Shown: positions 15,929 to 25,277 of the stretch, piece after piece
How positions within the stretch are numbered: the stretch's first letter is position 1
How the letters are laid out: each line of letters starts with the position of its first letter
Origin: Cryobacterium sp. N22
Lineage (GTDB): Bacteria > Actinomycetota > Actinomycetes > Actinomycetales > Microbacteriaceae
Assembly (NCBI RefSeq): GCF_002929555.1
Contig: NZ_PJJP01000035.1
Span: 165,156-229,155 of the forward strand
Length of the DNA: 64,000 nucleotides
Direction: 5' to 3'
Position numbers and translations under genes: made by a program
Notes under the pieces: generated by a model
Database searches by the model: none
Told to the model about the DNA's origin: nothing
What the model saw: only the letters and a program-made list of their open reading frames with translations

Positions 15929-17182
15929 TCAGTCGCTAGCCACCTGGGCGCAGGACTCGTCGGCGGCGGTACGCCCGGTGAGACCGTCCAATGCCTCCGG
16001 TGTCGGTGTCGGTGTCGCGGGCGGCGCCGCGGCATCCGGTTCGACAGGCCCCTCCGGGCTCTCGGCCGGCGGTCCGGCGACGAGCGGTTCGTCGGTGGGC
16101 GCGGCGGCAGTGAGGGAAAACGGCTCGTCGGCGGCGATCTTGGCGAACATCGTGTCGGCGAGGCCCTGCAGCGGAACAACCTTGCCCGGGTAGTCCGGAT
16201 CCTCAGTGGTGCCCGGATACTGCACGAAGACCAGCCTGTCCAGGTCGATGTCCGCCAACGCCAGCGCCATCGACACCATGGTGTCGGTGTGGGCGAAGCT
16301 CGTGGAGAGGCTGATGTTGCCGGCCGCGGCATTGGCCAAGGCGTACAGCCTGGGCAGGTCGGTGAGGGTGCCGTCGCCCCGCACCGTGCGCATGAGCGAG
16401 GCCAAGTAGAGCTGCTGCGACGAGATGCGGGCCAGGTCGCTGCCGTCGCCGACGCCGTGGCGGCTGCGCAGGAAGGCCAGGGCGGTGTCGCCGGACACGA
16501 TGCTGGTGCCGGCGGGCAGGGAGAGGCCGGCCTTCGGGTCGTCGACGGGTTCGGACAGGCAGACCGGTACGCCGCCGACGGCATCGGTGAGCCGGACGAC
16601 ACCGGCGAAAGACGCCAGCCCCGCGTACGGGATGTCCAGACCGGTGAGTTCTTCAACGGTGTTGACCACGCAGGGCAGGCCGCCGCGGCCCATCGCCTCG
16701 TTCACCGGGGCGGCAGCCAACGCGCCGAACGCCTCGCCGGTGGCGGCATCGGTGCACTCCGGATGCGCCACCACGAGGTCCCTGGGAATGCTCACGACCA
16801 CGGCGTTGGTGTGGTCGGCAGACACATGAACCAGGATGTTCACATCGTTGAGGGTGGTCTCCCGCACGCCGTACGCCGACCCTTGGGCCGAGTCGTTGTC
16901 GACGCCGACGATGAGCAGGTTGAAGCCGTTCTCGTAACTGCCGATCCCCGGCGGCGGGGCGGCGTCGGCGCCGTCGATGTCGATCGAGTTGGCGGCCACG
17001 GTGCTGCTGAACTGCCAGAGGGCGAACGCGGCCAATGCGGCGCCGCTCACGAGGATCACCGCCAGGCCAAGCGCCACCGCGCTCAGCACCCCCGTCACGG
17101 CGTGGGACCTCGTCAGTCGTCCATGCCGGGCAATGCCCGTCGTGTGCGGCAGTTCGGTCACCGGTAGGCCCATCCGTTGCAC
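15929..17182 (-). CDS. LytR-CpsA-Psr (LCP) family cell-wall glycopolymer transferase
   Basis: The 417-aa protein has a short cytoplasmic N-terminus, one membrane helix (about residues 28-55) and an outer LCP domain with NGFNLLIVGVDNDSAQ, NDVNILVHVSAD, SIPRDLVVA and FLRSRHGVGDGSDLARISSQQ. The Arg and Asp residues in those motifs bind the polyprenyl pyrophosphate substrate. The C-terminus is a long Pro/Thr/Glu-rich tail (AAPPATPTPTPEAL). It would attach a wall polymer to peptidoglycan. GTG at 17182 is taken as start; ATG three codons later (17173) is also possible. Confidence 0.9.
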   Translation of the reverse strand: MQRMGLPVTELPHTTGIARHGRLTRSHAVTGVLSAVALGLAVILVSGAALAAFALWQFSSTVAANSIDIDGADAAPPPGIGSYENGFNLLIVGVDNDSAQGSAYGVRETTLNDVNILVHVSADHTNAVVVSIPRDLVVAHPECTDAATGEAFGALAAAPVNEAMGRGGLPCVVNTVEELTGLDIPYAGLASFAGVVRLTDAVGGVPVCLSEPVDDPKAGLSLPAGTSIVSGDTALAFLRSRHGVGDGSDLARISSQQLYLASLMRTVRGDGTLTDLPRLYALANAAAGNISLSTSFAHTDTMVSMALALADIDLDRLVFVQYPGTTEDPDYPGKVVPLQGLADTMFAKIAADEPFSLTAAAPTDEPLVAGPPAESPEGPVEPDAAAPPATPTPTPEALDGLTGRTAADESCAQVASD

Positions 17183-17289
17183 TGCTCGAGACGGTATCTA
17201 GCGCGCTGCTACGCCTCTCGCACGGAGCATAGTCTGGCGAGGGAACCGCAGCCAGAGGGTGTACAAACGGGGCGAAAACGGAGGCGGGG

Positions 17290-17754
17290 TTAGACGGAAA
17301 CGTCTCCGCGCCAGCCGCCGGCCTGGTTGGCCGGGTTCTCCACGAAGGTCTTGAACTGCTTGAGGTCCTTGCGGATCACGTGGTCGTCGACGCCGAACAC
17401 GGCACCGACCTTCTCGAGGAAGCCTTCGGCCTCCCAGTCCAGCTGCACCGTGACGCGGGACGAGGTGTCGCTCAGCCGGTGGAACGTCACCACTCCGGCG
17501 TGCTTCTCGTCACCGGAGATGCTCTTCCAGGCGACGCGCTCGTCGGGGTGCTGCTCGGTGATCTCAGCATCGAACTCACGTTCGGCTCCGCCGATCTTCA
17601 CCTTCCAGTGCGTGTGGGTGTCGTCCTGCTGGGTGATGCTCTCGACGAAGTCGAGGAAGTGCGGGAAAGACTCGAACTGGGTCCACTGGTTGTACGCGGT
17701 CCGAACGGGAACGTCTACGTCGATTGTCTCGATTACCTGGGTCACGGGATTCAT
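17290..17754 (-). CDS. SRPBCC/polyketide-cyclase-like protein
   Basis: The 154-aa protein fits the Polyketide_cyc/COQ10-like SRPBCC family: ETIDVDVPVRTAYNQWTQFE, then FPHFLDFVESI, and a C-terminal helix VIRKDLKQFKTFVEN that closes the hydrophobic cavity. It would bind a lipophilic ligand or act in membrane/stress homeostasis; no ligand can be deduced. An AAAGAGG ribosome-binding site sits just before the ATG. It is unlike the fused SRPBCC gene at 1999 in sequence. The neighbours (LCP, Dps) suggest a stationary-phase or envelope-stress setting. Confidence 0.85.
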   Translation of the reverse strand: MNPVTQVIETIDVDVPVRTAYNQWTQFESFPHFLDFVESITQQDDTHTHWKVKIGGAEREFDAEITEQHPDERVAWKSISGDEKHAGVVTFHRLSDTSSRVTVQLDWEAEGFLEKVGAVFGVDDHVIRKDLKQFKTFVENPANQAGGWRGDVSV

Positions 17755-17937
17755 CCTCTTTTCCTGGAAAACATGTTTCCTTGCGAGCGTGTCCTGTCGC
17801 GCCGATGGTGGTTGGCGCTCGGGTCACAGCCGGGCGGACTCGATTGTGCGAAGTGCTGGTCCTCCTAAGACGGATCCGGGCGGCCATTCGTCACGGTGGC
17901 GGCCGAATTCGTGGCGAATCCGGCCGCCGGAGGCGAG

Positions 17938-18432
17938 TTACGCCTTGCCGACCGGGCGGGTCGAGTCCTTCGCGGTGGGCTTCCGGGGCTTCCGGTCCTC
18001 CGCGCTGACCATCCAGATGTACTGCTCGAGCTTCAGAATGAAGCCGTTCAGAATATCAGCGCTGGCCGGGTCTTCTTCATCAACGGCCTCGTGAATTTCG
18101 CGGATGTTGTCGACAGTTGCGGTCAGCAGCGCCGTGACCAGGCCCACGGTTTCGGTGGTGTCGACTTCGCCGGCGGGGAACTTGGGCAGGTGCGTGGTCT
18201 TGGTGACGGTCTCGGTGCGGCCGTCGGGCAGGGCGTCGAGCGCGCGCATCCGCTCGGCCAGCTCATCGGTGAAGATTCGGGCGTCGTCGATGATCTCGTC
18301 GAGCTGCAGGTGCAGGTCGCGGAAGTTCTTTCCCACGACGCTCCAGTGCGCCTGCTTGCCCTGGACGTGCAGTTCGATCAGGTCGACCAGGACCGACTGC
18401 AGGTTGCTGCCGAGTTCTGCGGATGCCTTCAT
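17938..18432 (-). CDS. dps: Dps-family DNA-protection/ferritin-like protein
   Basis: The 164-aa protein has the Dps inter-subunit ferroxidase motif: QAHWSVVGKNFRDLHLQLDE with His and Asp/Glu ligands at about residues 29, 41 and 45-48, and a helix IIDDARIFTDELAERMRAL. Dodecamers oxidise and store iron and shield DNA during starvation or peroxide stress. The C-terminus is basic (RKPRKPTAKDSTRP), a DNA-contacting tail as in mycobacterial Dps. The start is fixed by a GAAGGG site; the frame upstream to 18507 is not used. It is monocistronic. Confidence 0.93.
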   Translation of the reverse strand: MKASAELGSNLQSVLVDLIELHVQGKQAHWSVVGKNFRDLHLQLDEIIDDARIFTDELAERMRALDALPDGRTETVTKTTHLPKFPAGEVDTTETVGLVTALLTATVDNIREIHEAVDEEDPASADILNGFILKLEQYIWMVSAEDRKPRKPTAKDSTRPVGKA

Positions 18433-18772
18433 GGGATTCCCTTCGTCGCCGGCGGGAATGGAATCGGGCCGAATGGTCGACCGGCGCCCCGCCTGTTCTG
18501 AGAGCACACACTAGCAGCGGACGCCGACAAAATCGCTACTCGGAACGCTCGCGGTCGCGGCCTGGACTTTCGGGGTTTTTGGGGTGATACCTTCGGCGAT
18601 CCGTGCGAGAGAACCGCGCCGGTGCGGCTTGCGCTTGGGTTTCGCACTCGGCCAAGATGGAGGCGCCGCCGGTGCCAATATTTTTGGGGTTCGAGCACCG
18701 GGCGGCATTCTCTGACTGCCGGCGCACACCGTCCTGCGCTCCGGACCCCAGCATCCGTTGAAAGGCACCACA
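18433..18772. other. 340-bp divergent intergenic region
   Basis: This gap separates dps (minus) from the septum-formation lipoprotein gene (plus). It contains GGGGTTTTTGGGG-like and CAATATTTTTGGGG tracts (around 18576 and 18680) that are AT-richer than the surroundings and may hold the divergent promoters. I see no open frame, clear operator or terminator in it. Confidence 0.5.
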
Positions 18773-19282
18773 ATGTCCCGAACCACCGCGCGCCTGCGCA
18801 CCGGCTTGATCATCGCCGCCTTCTCGGTCGGCGCGCTGACACTCTCCGGATGCACCTCGCTCAGCGACCTGTTTCCCCAAGAGGCGGCACGCGATGCCGA
18901 GACGCAGGAGATCAGCGAGGCCGGCGAGGCCGACGTGTTCTCGCTCACGGTCGGCGATTGCTTCAACGATCAGGACGCCGACGAGGTCGAGAGCGTCACG
19001 GCCATTCCGTGTGCGGATGCGCATGACTACGAGGCCTACTTCGCCTTCGACGTGACCGAAGACGGAGCCTTCCCGGGCGACGACGCCCTCACCCAGATCG
19101 CCGAGGACGGCTGTGTCGCCGAGTTCGCCACCTTTGTCGGCAAGTCCTACGAGGAATCCACCCTCCTCTTCAACTACCTTTCCCCCAGCGAGGGCAGCTG
19201 GGACAGCGGCGACCGCGAAATTCTCTGCCTCGTCATGGGTGAGGACAAGACCACCGGCTCGCTCGCGGGCACCGGCGTCTAG
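18773..19282 (+). CDS. Septum-formation-family lipoprotein
   Basis: The 169-aa protein has a lipoprotein signal (IIAAFSVGALTLSGC, Cys about residue 26) and a domain with VGDCFNDQDADEVESVTAIP, CADAHDYEAYFAF and a C-terminal LCLVMG. The four Cys and the pattern DCF...PC..HDYE are typical of the actinobacterial septum formation/DUF4190-linked family, whose role in division is suggested but unproven. ATG at 18773 follows GAAAGG; the TTG at 18758 is less likely. A 6C-like RNA gene lies just downstream. Confidence 0.8.
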   Translation: MSRTTARLRTGLIIAAFSVGALTLSGCTSLSDLFPQEAARDAETQEISEAGEADVFSLTVGDCFNDQDADEVESVTAIPCADAHDYEAYFAFDVTEDGAFPGDDALTQIAEDGCVAEFATFVGKSYEESTLLFNYLSPSEGSWDSGDREILCLVMGEDKTTGSLAGTGV

Positions 19283-19391
19283 CCCCTCGCGACCGGGATC
19301 ACTCCCGGAGGGCGCAGCGCCCACGGGCGGCACGGAGAAAACTCTAAGGTGGCGTGCAGCGCACATGCAGCCCAGAGGGCGTACGGTTACA

Positions 19392-19474
19392 CGTGGAGTT
19401 CCCCCACTCCAACGATTGGCCCCGGTGTCCAGCTCCCTTTCCCCCAAAGCGTGAGCGGCACCGGGGCTTTTTTT
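19392..19474 (+). ncRNA. 6C-like small RNA with intrinsic terminator
   Basis: Two hairpins with C5 loops lie in tandem. Hairpin 1 is CGTGGAGT (19392-19399), loop TCCCCC, then ACTCCAACG. Hairpin 2 has outer arms GCCCCGGTG (19419-19427) and CACCGGGGC (19459-19467) topped by CTTT-CCCCC-AAAG. A T7 run (19468-19474) follows, so hairpin 2 is a terminator. Paired C-rich loops are the hallmark of actinobacterial 6C RNA, which regulates mRNAs by C-rich loop pairing. The true 5' end may be 30-40 nt earlier, after TCTAAG near 19343. Confidence 0.65.
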
Positions 19475-19507
19475 GCGCCCGGGAGGATGCGCCCGCCGGG
19501 CGGGGCC

Positions 19508-19951
19508 TCAGAGGGCGGGCAGAACCGCGGTTTCCGACTCGCTGTAGCGGATGGTGACTTCCCCGGTCGGGTCCAGCCCGGCCGGCGTCGTGAGCACGTG
19601 AGTGCGCAGCTTCATGTCGGCCGTGCAGGCCGGGCCGCCGCTCTGCCCGATCTCGATGCTCAGGGTGCGGCTGTCATCGACGACCATCGACACCGGGTAG
19701 CTGGGGCAGCTCGAACTGCCACCGAGGACGATCGCGAACTGATCGCCGTCATCGAGCCAGCCCGCGGTGGGGAACGGTGCCAGCAGGTCGGCCTCGCCAT
19801 CCGCCGGCGCCGGTGCGGGCGTCGTGATGGCATGCTCGGGCAGCATCCCGTCGTAGGACGACGCGGCGATCGACGCCGAGCAGGCGGCCAGACCGACGAC
19901 GCAGAACAACCCGACGCCGACCATCCGCACGGTTCTCGGCTGAAGGTTCAC
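19508..19951 (-). CDS. Small lipoprotein of unknown function
   Basis: The 147-aa protein has a lipoprotein signal (VGVGLFCVVGLAACSA, Cys near residue 24) and a small beta-rich mature domain with two Cys (SSSCPSYPV and GGPACTAD) that may form a disulfide. It looks like a beta-sandwich outer-surface protein, but I do not recognise the family. It starts with GTG in a 4-bp GTGA overlap with the GNAT gene upstream, so the two are co-translated. The 3' end is 34 bp from the 6C RNA terminator on the other strand. Confidence 0.65.
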   Translation of the reverse strand: MNLQPRTVRMVGVGLFCVVGLAACSASIAASSYDGMLPEHAITTPAPAPADGEADLLAPFPTAGWLDDGDQFAIVLGGSSSCPSYPVSMVVDDSRTLSIEIGQSGGPACTADMKLRTHVLTTPAGLDPTGEVTIRYSESETAVLPAL

Positions 19952-20385
19952 GAGGCGGCCGGCGCCTCGGCCCGGCGTTCCATCCAGTGCCCGGGGGCGG
20001 CCACAACCTCGAAGCCGAACTTCGCGTAGAGGCCGTGGGCCGTCGAGGTCGCCAGCGCCACCCGCCGCAGGTTCAGGGCGTCGAGCGCCGCCCCGACATT
20101 CTCGATCAGCGCCACGCCCACTCCGTTGCCCCGCTCGGCGGGGTCGACGAACACATCGCAGAGCCAGGCGAACGTCACCGAGTCGGTGACCAGGCGCGCG
20201 TAGGCCACCTGCCGGCCCGTAACCACCTCGAACATGCCGAAGTTGATGGAGGCGTCGATCGCGGCATCCTGCACCGACCGTGCCCGACCGAGGGCCCAGT
20301 ACGCCTCCGTGCTCAGCCAGAGGTGGATCCGCTCGCGGTCCATCTCGTCCCGGTCCGCAGAGAACCTGTACTCGTCATCCGTCAT
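19948..20385 (-). CDS. GNAT N-acetyltransferase
   Basis: The 145-aa protein fits GNAT: a beta-strand QVAYARLVTDSVTFAWLCDVFVDP then the acetyl-CoA loop ERGNGVGVALIENV (R/Q-x-x-G-x-G/A form) and the C-terminal ATSTAHGLYAKFGFEVVA. This arrangement, with the DVFVDP strand before the CoA loop, matches small actinobacterial GNATs that acetylate amines. The substrate is unknown. A TTG start at 20397 would add four residues. It is the first gene of a two-gene unit with the lipoprotein. Confidence 0.85.
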   Translation of the reverse strand: MTDDEYRFSADRDEMDRERIHLWLSTEAYWALGRARSVQDAAIDASINFGMFEVVTGRQVAYARLVTDSVTFAWLCDVFVDPAERGNGVGVALIENVGAALDALNLRRVALATSTAHGLYAKFGFEVVAAPGHWMERRAEAPAAS

Positions 20386-20569
20386 GAGGTCACTCAACCG
20401 GAACCGGCCGGGCCCCGCAACTCCGCCGCCGGGGCGCGGTGAGCCGCGGCCGTTAGGGGTTCGTTAGGAAACGGCTGGGCGGCGCGGGACGGGTGTTTAC
20501 TCGGTTCGTGCTCGTGCGGAGCACGGATAACGGCCGGCACGACGGCGGCCGACGAATGGAGAGAATCGC

Positions 20570-20653
20570 ATGCTCGACCTTGTCTACGTGCTCGGCGTGA
20601 TCGCCGTGTTCGCACTGATCGGCCTTGTCGCCTGGGGGGTGGCGAAGCTGTGA
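20570..20653 (+). CDS. 27-aa membrane microprotein leading the kdp operon
   Basis: [19 protein letters not shown] then VAWGVAKL is one hydrophobic helix with a basic end. A GGAGAG ribosome-binding site lies 6 nt upstream, and the stop overlaps the kdpF start by GTGA. It differs in sequence from KdpF but has the same size and topology. I infer an extra small subunit or an assembly/regulatory peptide of the Kdp pump, because it is the first gene of the operon and is tightly coupled to kdpF. Confidence 0.7.
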   Translation: MLDLVYVLGVIAVFALIGLVAWGVAKL

Positions 20654-20739
20654 TCGTGTTCGACATCGTGGCCGCCGTGCTGGCCGTGGGCGCCATCGGC
20701 TACCTGGTCTTCGCCCTGGTGAAACCGGAGCGGTTCTAG
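20650..20739 (+). CDS. kdpF: KdpF, small subunit of the potassium pump
   Basis: This 29-aa peptide [19 protein letters not shown] then [10 protein letters not shown] matches KdpF: one membrane helix ending in the KPERF tail that is usual for the subunit. It stabilises the KdpABC complex in the inner membrane. It starts with GTG overlapping the previous microprotein, and its TAG overlaps the GTG of kdpA by one base. Such dense packing fixes the reading frames. It is too short for ordinary gene callers. Confidence 0.85.
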   Translation: MIVFDIVAAVLAVGAIGYLVFALVKPERF

Positions 20740-22412
20740 TGTCCGTGTGGCTGGGCATCCTGCAGGCCCTCACCCTCGTCGCCGTGATCGGAGGGCTCTA
20801 CCGCCCGCTCGGCGACTACATGGCCACCATCTACACCTCGCACAAAGACCTCGCGATCGAGCGTGGTTTTTACCGGCTGATCGGGGTGGATGCGCGTGGT
20901 CAGCAGACCTGGTCGGCGTACCTGCGCGGCGTGCTCGCCTTCTCCCTGGTGGGGGTGCTGTTCGTCTACACGATCCAGCGCGCCCAGGCCGTACTGCCCT
21001 ATTCGCTGGGCTTCGACGCCGTGCCGGCAGGCCTCTCGTTCAACACCGCGGTGTCGTTCGTGACCAACACCAACTGGCAGTCGTACTCCCCCGATGTGAC
21101 CCTGGGCTACACCGTGCAGATTGTCGGCCTGGCCGTGCAGAACTTCGTCTCCTCGGCCGTGGGCCTGGCCGTGGCGATCGCCCTCGTGCGCGGCCTGATG
21201 CTGCGCCGCTCCGGCACCATCGGCAACTTCTGGGTGGACCTCACCCGCGGGGTGCTGCGACTGCTGCTGCCGCTCGCGGTGATCGCCGCGATCGTGCTGC
21301 TGGCCGGCGGGGTGATCCAGAACTTCACCGGTTTCACGGAGGTGAACACCCTCACCGGCGCCTCCCAGTCGATCCCCGGCGGTCCGGTGGCCTCCCAGGA
21401 GGCGATCAAGGAGCTCGGCACCAACGGCGGCGGCTTCTTCAACGCCAACTCGTCGCATCCGTTCGAGAACCCGAGCGGCTGGACCAGCCTGTTCGAGATC
21501 GTGCTGATGCTGGCCATCCCGTTCAGCCTGCCGCGCACCTTCGGCACCATGGTCGGCGACAAGAAGCAGGGCTACACGATCCTGGCCACCATGGCCACGA
21601 TCTTCGTGATCTCACTCACCGCCCTCACACTGTTCGAACTGCGCGCCGCCGGCGCCGCCCCGGCGCTGGCCGGGGGTGCGATGGAGGGCAAGGAGACCCG
21701 GTTCGGCATCATCGGTTCCACCCTGTTCGCCACCACGACGACCCTCACCTCCACCGGTGCGGTCAACTCGATGCACGACTCATACACGGCACTGGGCGGC
21801 ATGATGCCGATGCTCAACATGATGCTCGGCGAGGTCGCCCCCGGTGGCACCGGTTCCGGCCTCTACGGCATGCTCATCCTCGCGGTGATTGCGGTGTTCG
21901 TGGCCGGCCTGCTCGTGGGCCGCACCCCGGAGTACCTGGGTAAGAAGATCGGCCCGCGGGAGATCAAGCTGGCCAGTCTGTACATCCTGGTCACGCCCAC
22001 CCTGGTTCTCGCCGGCACCGCGCTGAGCTTCGCGATCCCGGCGGTGCGAGCGGATGTGGAGGCCACGTCGATCTGGAATCCCGGCCTGCACGGGCTCTCC
22101 GAGGTGCTCTACGCCTTCACCTCCGCGGCCAACAACAACGGTTCAGCGTTCGCCGGCCTCACCGCGAACACGCCCTGGTTCAACACCGCTCTGGGCGTGG
22201 CCATGGTGCTCGGCCGATTCCTGCCGATGGTATTCGTGCTGGCACTGGCCGGCTCGTTCGCCGCGCAGGACCGGGTGCCGGCCACCGCGGGCACCTTGCC
22301 CACCAACCGGCCCCAGTTCGTGGGCCTGCTCCTGGGCGTGACGATCATCATCACCGCTCTCACCTATTTCCCCGTACTCGCGCTGGGTCCCCTGGCGGAA
22401 GGGCTGCAGTAA
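20739..22412 (+). CDS. kdpA: KdpA, potassium-translocating subunit
   Basis: The 557-aa membrane protein carries the K+ selectivity region: [19 protein letters not shown] near residue 230, plus later pore loops [27 protein letters not shown] and [12 protein letters not shown]. About ten helices form the K+ channel-like subunit that feeds KdpB. GTG at 20739 overlaps the kdpF stop. Length and motifs are typical. The operon order F-A-B-C then D-E places pump and sensor under one transcript, which is normal for actinobacteria. Confidence 0.97.
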   Translation: MSVWLGILQALTLVAVIGGLYRPLGDYMATIYTSHKDLAIERGFYRLIGVDARGQQTWSAYLRGVLAFSLVGVLFVYTIQRAQAVLPYSLGFDAVPAGLSFNTAVSFVTNTNWQSYSPDVTLGYTVQIVGLAVQNFVSSAVGLAVAIALVRGLMLRRSGTIGNFWVDLTRGVLRLLLPLAVIAAIVLLAGGVIQNFTGFTEVNTLTGASQSIPGGPVASQEAIKELGTNGGGFFNANSSHPFENPSGWTSLFEIVLMLAIPFSLPRTFGTMVGDKKQGYTILATMATIFVISLTALTLFELRAAGAAPALAGGAMEGKETRFGIIGSTLFATTTTLTSTGAVNSMHDSYTALGGMMPMLNMMLGEVAPGGTGSGLYGMLILAVIAVFVAGLLVGRTPEYLGKKIGPREIKLASLYILVTPTLVLAGTALSFAIPAVRADVEATSIWNPGLHGLSEVLYAFTSAANNNGSAFAGLTANTPWFNTALGVAMVLGRFLPMVFVLALAGSFAAQDRVPATAGTLPTNRPQFVGLLLGVTIIITALTYFPVLALGPLAEGLQ

Positions 22413-22415
22413 GCC

Positions 22416-24581
22416 ATGACCACACTGATAAACACCCCCGACACCCCCACCACGCCCACCCCGCCGCGTTCGAAACCGAAGAAGGCGATCAGCGCCGGCC
22501 AGCTCGTAGCCGCGCTGCCCGGCGCGGCGAAGAAGCTCGACCCGCGCCTGATGTGGCGGAACCCGGTGATGTTCATCGTCGAGATCGGCGCCGTGCTCAC
22601 CACGGTTCTCGCGGGGTTCGAACCGTTCCTCGGTGGCCCCGGCGAGTCCGGCGGCAGCCCCGTGCCCGGCTCCTTCACCGTGGGCATCGCCTTCTGGCTC
22701 TGGCTCACCGTGATCTTCGCCAACCTGGCCGAATCCGTGGCCGAGGGCCGCGGCAAGGCGCAGGCCGACAGCCTGCGGCAGACCCGCACCAGCACCAGCG
22801 CCACCCAGGTGCTCCACTACCAGCCCGACACCAACCCCGCCGCAGAGGATGCCCGGGTGCAGACGGTGTCCTCGGCCGACCTCACCCTCGGTGACACCGT
22901 GATCGTGGTGGCCGGCGAGCTGGTGCCCGGCGACGGTGACATCGTCTGGGGTATCGCCTCCATCGACGAATCCGCGATCACCGGCGAATCCGCCCCCGTC
23001 GTGCGGGAGTCCGGTGGCGACCGCAGCGCCGTCACAGGCGGCACCCGGGTGCTCTCCGACCGGATCGTGGTGCGCATCACGAGCAAGCCCGGCGAGACCT
23101 TCGTGGACCGCATGATCGCCCTCGTCGAGGGCGCGGCCCGGCAGAAGACCCCCAACGAGATGGCGCTGAACATCCTGCTGGCCGCCCTGTCGATCGTGTT
23201 CCTGGTGGTGGTGCTCACCCTCAACCCGATCGCGAGCTACTCCGCCGCCACCGTGAGCCTGCCCGTGCTCATCGCCCTGCTGGTCTGCCTGATCCCCACC
23301 ACGATCGGCGCCCTGCTCTCGGCGATCGGCATCGCCGGCATGGACCGGCTGGTGCAGCGGAACGTGCTGGCCATGTCGGGCCGGGCCGTCGAGGCCGCCG
23401 GCGATGTCACCATCCTGCTGCTCGACAAGACCGGTACCATCACCTACGGCAACCGGCAGGCCCGCGAGTTCGCGCCGCTGACCGGGGTGACCGAGGCCGA
23501 GCTGGTGCGGGCCGCAGCGCTCTCCTCGCTGAGCGACCCCACCCCGGAGGGCAAATCGATCGTGGACCTGGCCGCCGAGCGGGGCTTCCACCGGCCGGAC
23601 AGCCTGGCCGGCGACATCGTGCCGTTCACCGCGCAGACCCGCATGAGCGGCATCGATTTCGCCGGCGGGCAGATCCGCAAGGGCGCCGGCTCCGCCGTGC
23701 TGGCCTGGGTGGCCGAGGCCGGCCCGGTGCCGGAGACCGTGCTGGCCGAGCTGACCGCGGAGGTGGAACGCATCTCCCGGCTGGGCGGCACCCCGCTCGT
23801 GGTCGCCACCGGCGCATTGGAATCCGCCGCACCCGGCGAGCGCACCGTGCTCGGTGTGGTCTACCTCAAGGACATCGTGAAGGAGGGCATCAAGGAACGC
23901 TTCGATGAGCTCCGCTCGATGGGCATCCGCACCATCATGGTCACCGGCGACAACGCCCTCACTGCCACCACCATTGCGGCCGAGGCCGGCGTGGACGACT
24001 TCCTGGCCGAGGCCACCCCGGAGGATAAGCTCGCGCTGATCCGCCGGGAACAGGAGGGTGGCAACCTCGTGGCGATGACCGGCGACGGCACCAACGACGC
24101 GCCCGCCCTGGCCCAGGCCGACGTGGGCGTGGCGATGAACACCGGCACCTCCGCCGCGAAGGAGGCCGGCAACATGGTTGACCTCGACTCCGACCCCACC
24201 AAGCTGATCGACATCGTGCGGATCGGCAAGCAGCTGTTGATCACCCGCGGGGCGCTCACCACCTTCTCGATCGCCAACGACCTCGCCAAGTACTTCGCGA
24301 TCATCCCGGCCATGTTCGCCGGGGTGTTCCCCGGCCTGGCCGTGCTGAACATCATGCAGCTGAGCTCCCCCGCGTCGGCGATCCTGTCGGCGATCATCTT
24401 CAACGCCATCATCATCGTGGTACTGATTCCGCTGGCACTCCGCGGCGTGACCTACCGGGCGGCGAGCGCGTCGAGCGTCCTCGGCCGCAACCTGCTGATC
24501 TACGGGCTCGGCGGAGTGATCGCGCCGTTTGTGGGCATCAAACTCATCGACCTCGTCGTGTCGCTGCTGCCGGGGTTCTGA
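22416..24581 (+). CDS. kdpB: KdpB, P-type ATPase subunit
   Basis: The 721-aa P-type ATPase has the phosphorylation motif [10 protein letters not shown] (Asp near residue 338), the TGES-type actuator loop ([12 protein letters not shown]), the hinge [18 protein letters not shown] and the KdpB membrane segments with [19 protein letters not shown]. It hydrolyses ATP to drive K+ through KdpA. An extra 35-residue Pro/Thr-rich N-terminus ([15 protein letters not shown]) precedes the first helix and is probably cytoplasmic. It begins 4 bp after kdpA. Confidence 0.97.
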   Translation: MTTLINTPDTPTTPTPPRSKPKKAISAGQLVAALPGAAKKLDPRLMWRNPVMFIVEIGAVLTTVLAGFEPFLGGPGESGGSPVPGSFTVGIAFWLWLTVIFANLAESVAEGRGKAQADSLRQTRTSTSATQVLHYQPDTNPAAEDARVQTVSSADLTLGDTVIVVAGELVPGDGDIVWGIASIDESAITGESAPVVRESGGDRSAVTGGTRVLSDRIVVRITSKPGETFVDRMIALVEGAARQKTPNEMALNILLAALSIVFLVVVLTLNPIASYSAATVSLPVLIALLVCLIPTTIGALLSAIGIAGMDRLVQRNVLAMSGRAVEAAGDVTILLLDKTGTITYGNRQAREFAPLTGVTEAELVRAAALSSLSDPTPEGKSIVDLAAERGFHRPDSLAGDIVPFTAQTRMSGIDFAGGQIRKGAGSAVLAWVAEAGPVPETVLAELTAEVERISRLGGTPLVVATGALESAAPGERTVLGVVYLKDIVKEGIKERFDELRSMGIRTIMVTGDNALTATTIAAEAGVDDFLAEATPEDKLALIRREQEGGNLVAMTGDGTNDAPALAQADVGVAMNTGTSAAKEAGNMVDLDSDPTKLIDIVRIGKQLLITRGALTTFSIANDLAKYFAIIPAMFAGVFPGLAVLNIMQLSSPASAILSAIIFNAIIIVVLIPLALRGVTYRAASASSVLGRNLLIYGLGGVIAPFVGIKLIDLVVSLLPGF

Positions 24582-24642
24582 TCAACGTGACCCCGCACCC
24601 GTCGTTCTCACTGTCCCACCTATCGAAACGGATTCCCCTCTC

Positions 24643-25269
24643 ATGAGCGCCTCCCGTCCCCGCACCGGCCCCCTGGCCCGGCCATATTGGGTGGCCCTCC
24701 GGGCCATGCTCGTCTTCACCGTCGTGCTCGGCGTGGCCTACCCGCTGGCCATCACCCTGGTCGGCCAGCTGGCACTGCCCGCGCAGGCCAATGGTTCGTT
24801 GGTCACCACCGCAGATGGTGTCGTCGGCTCCAGCCTGATCGGTCAGTCCTTCACGGACGCCGACGGCGCGGTCCTGCCCGAATGGTTCCAGTCCCGCCCC
24901 TCCGCGGCCGGCGACGGCTACGACGCGAGCGCGTCCGGCGGCAGCAACTGGGGACCGGAGAACCCCGACCTGATCCAGGCGATCGGCGACCGGCAGGCCG
25001 CCATCGAAGACCTCGACGGGGCGACGACCGACGAGATCCCCGCGGATGCCGTCACCGCCTCCGCCTCGGGCCTCGATCCGCACATCAGCCCGGCCTACGC
25101 CCTGCTGCAGGTGCCGCGCGTGGCCGCGGCCCGCGACCTGCCAGAGACCGAGGTGCGCGCGCTCGTCGAGTCGGTCGAACGGGCCCGTGACCTTAGGTTT
25201 CTCGGCGAACCGACCGTGAATGTGCTCAACTTGAACCTCGAGCTCGCCACGCTCGATTTCGGCAAGTGA
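24643..25269 (+). CDS. kdpC: KdpC, small ATPase-stabilising subunit
   Basis: The 208-aa protein has one N-terminal helix (about residues 20-45) and a soluble outer domain with SLIGQSF, FQSRPSAAGDGYDASASGGS-type and GLDPHISPAYALLQVPRVA, all KdpC signatures. It supports ATP binding by KdpB. ATG at 24643 is chosen at the start of MSASRPRTGPL; there is no strong ribosome-binding site, and the long frame before it to 24529 is out of conservation. It is followed 8 bp later by kdpD. Confidence 0.95.
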   Translation: MSASRPRTGPLARPYWVALRAMLVFTVVLGVAYPLAITLVGQLALPAQANGSLVTTADGVVGSSLIGQSFTDADGAVLPEWFQSRPSAAGDGYDASASGGSNWGPENPDLIQAIGDRQAAIEDLDGATTDEIPADAVTASASGLDPHISPAYALLQVPRVAAARDLPETEVRALVESVERARDLRFLGEPTVNVLNLNLELATLDFGK

Positions 25270-25277
25270 GGTAACCC

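Noticed and set aside
20398..20569. c-di-AMP or potassium riboswitch in front of kdp
   Set aside because: The 172-bp region is short and shows no recognisable ydaO/kdp-type paired elements by eye.
22416..22530. Frameshift or false start in kdpB because of its Pro/Thr-rich N-terminus
   Set aside because: The frame is continuous, the ATG lies 4 bp after kdpA, and such disordered N-termini are tolerated in this subunit.
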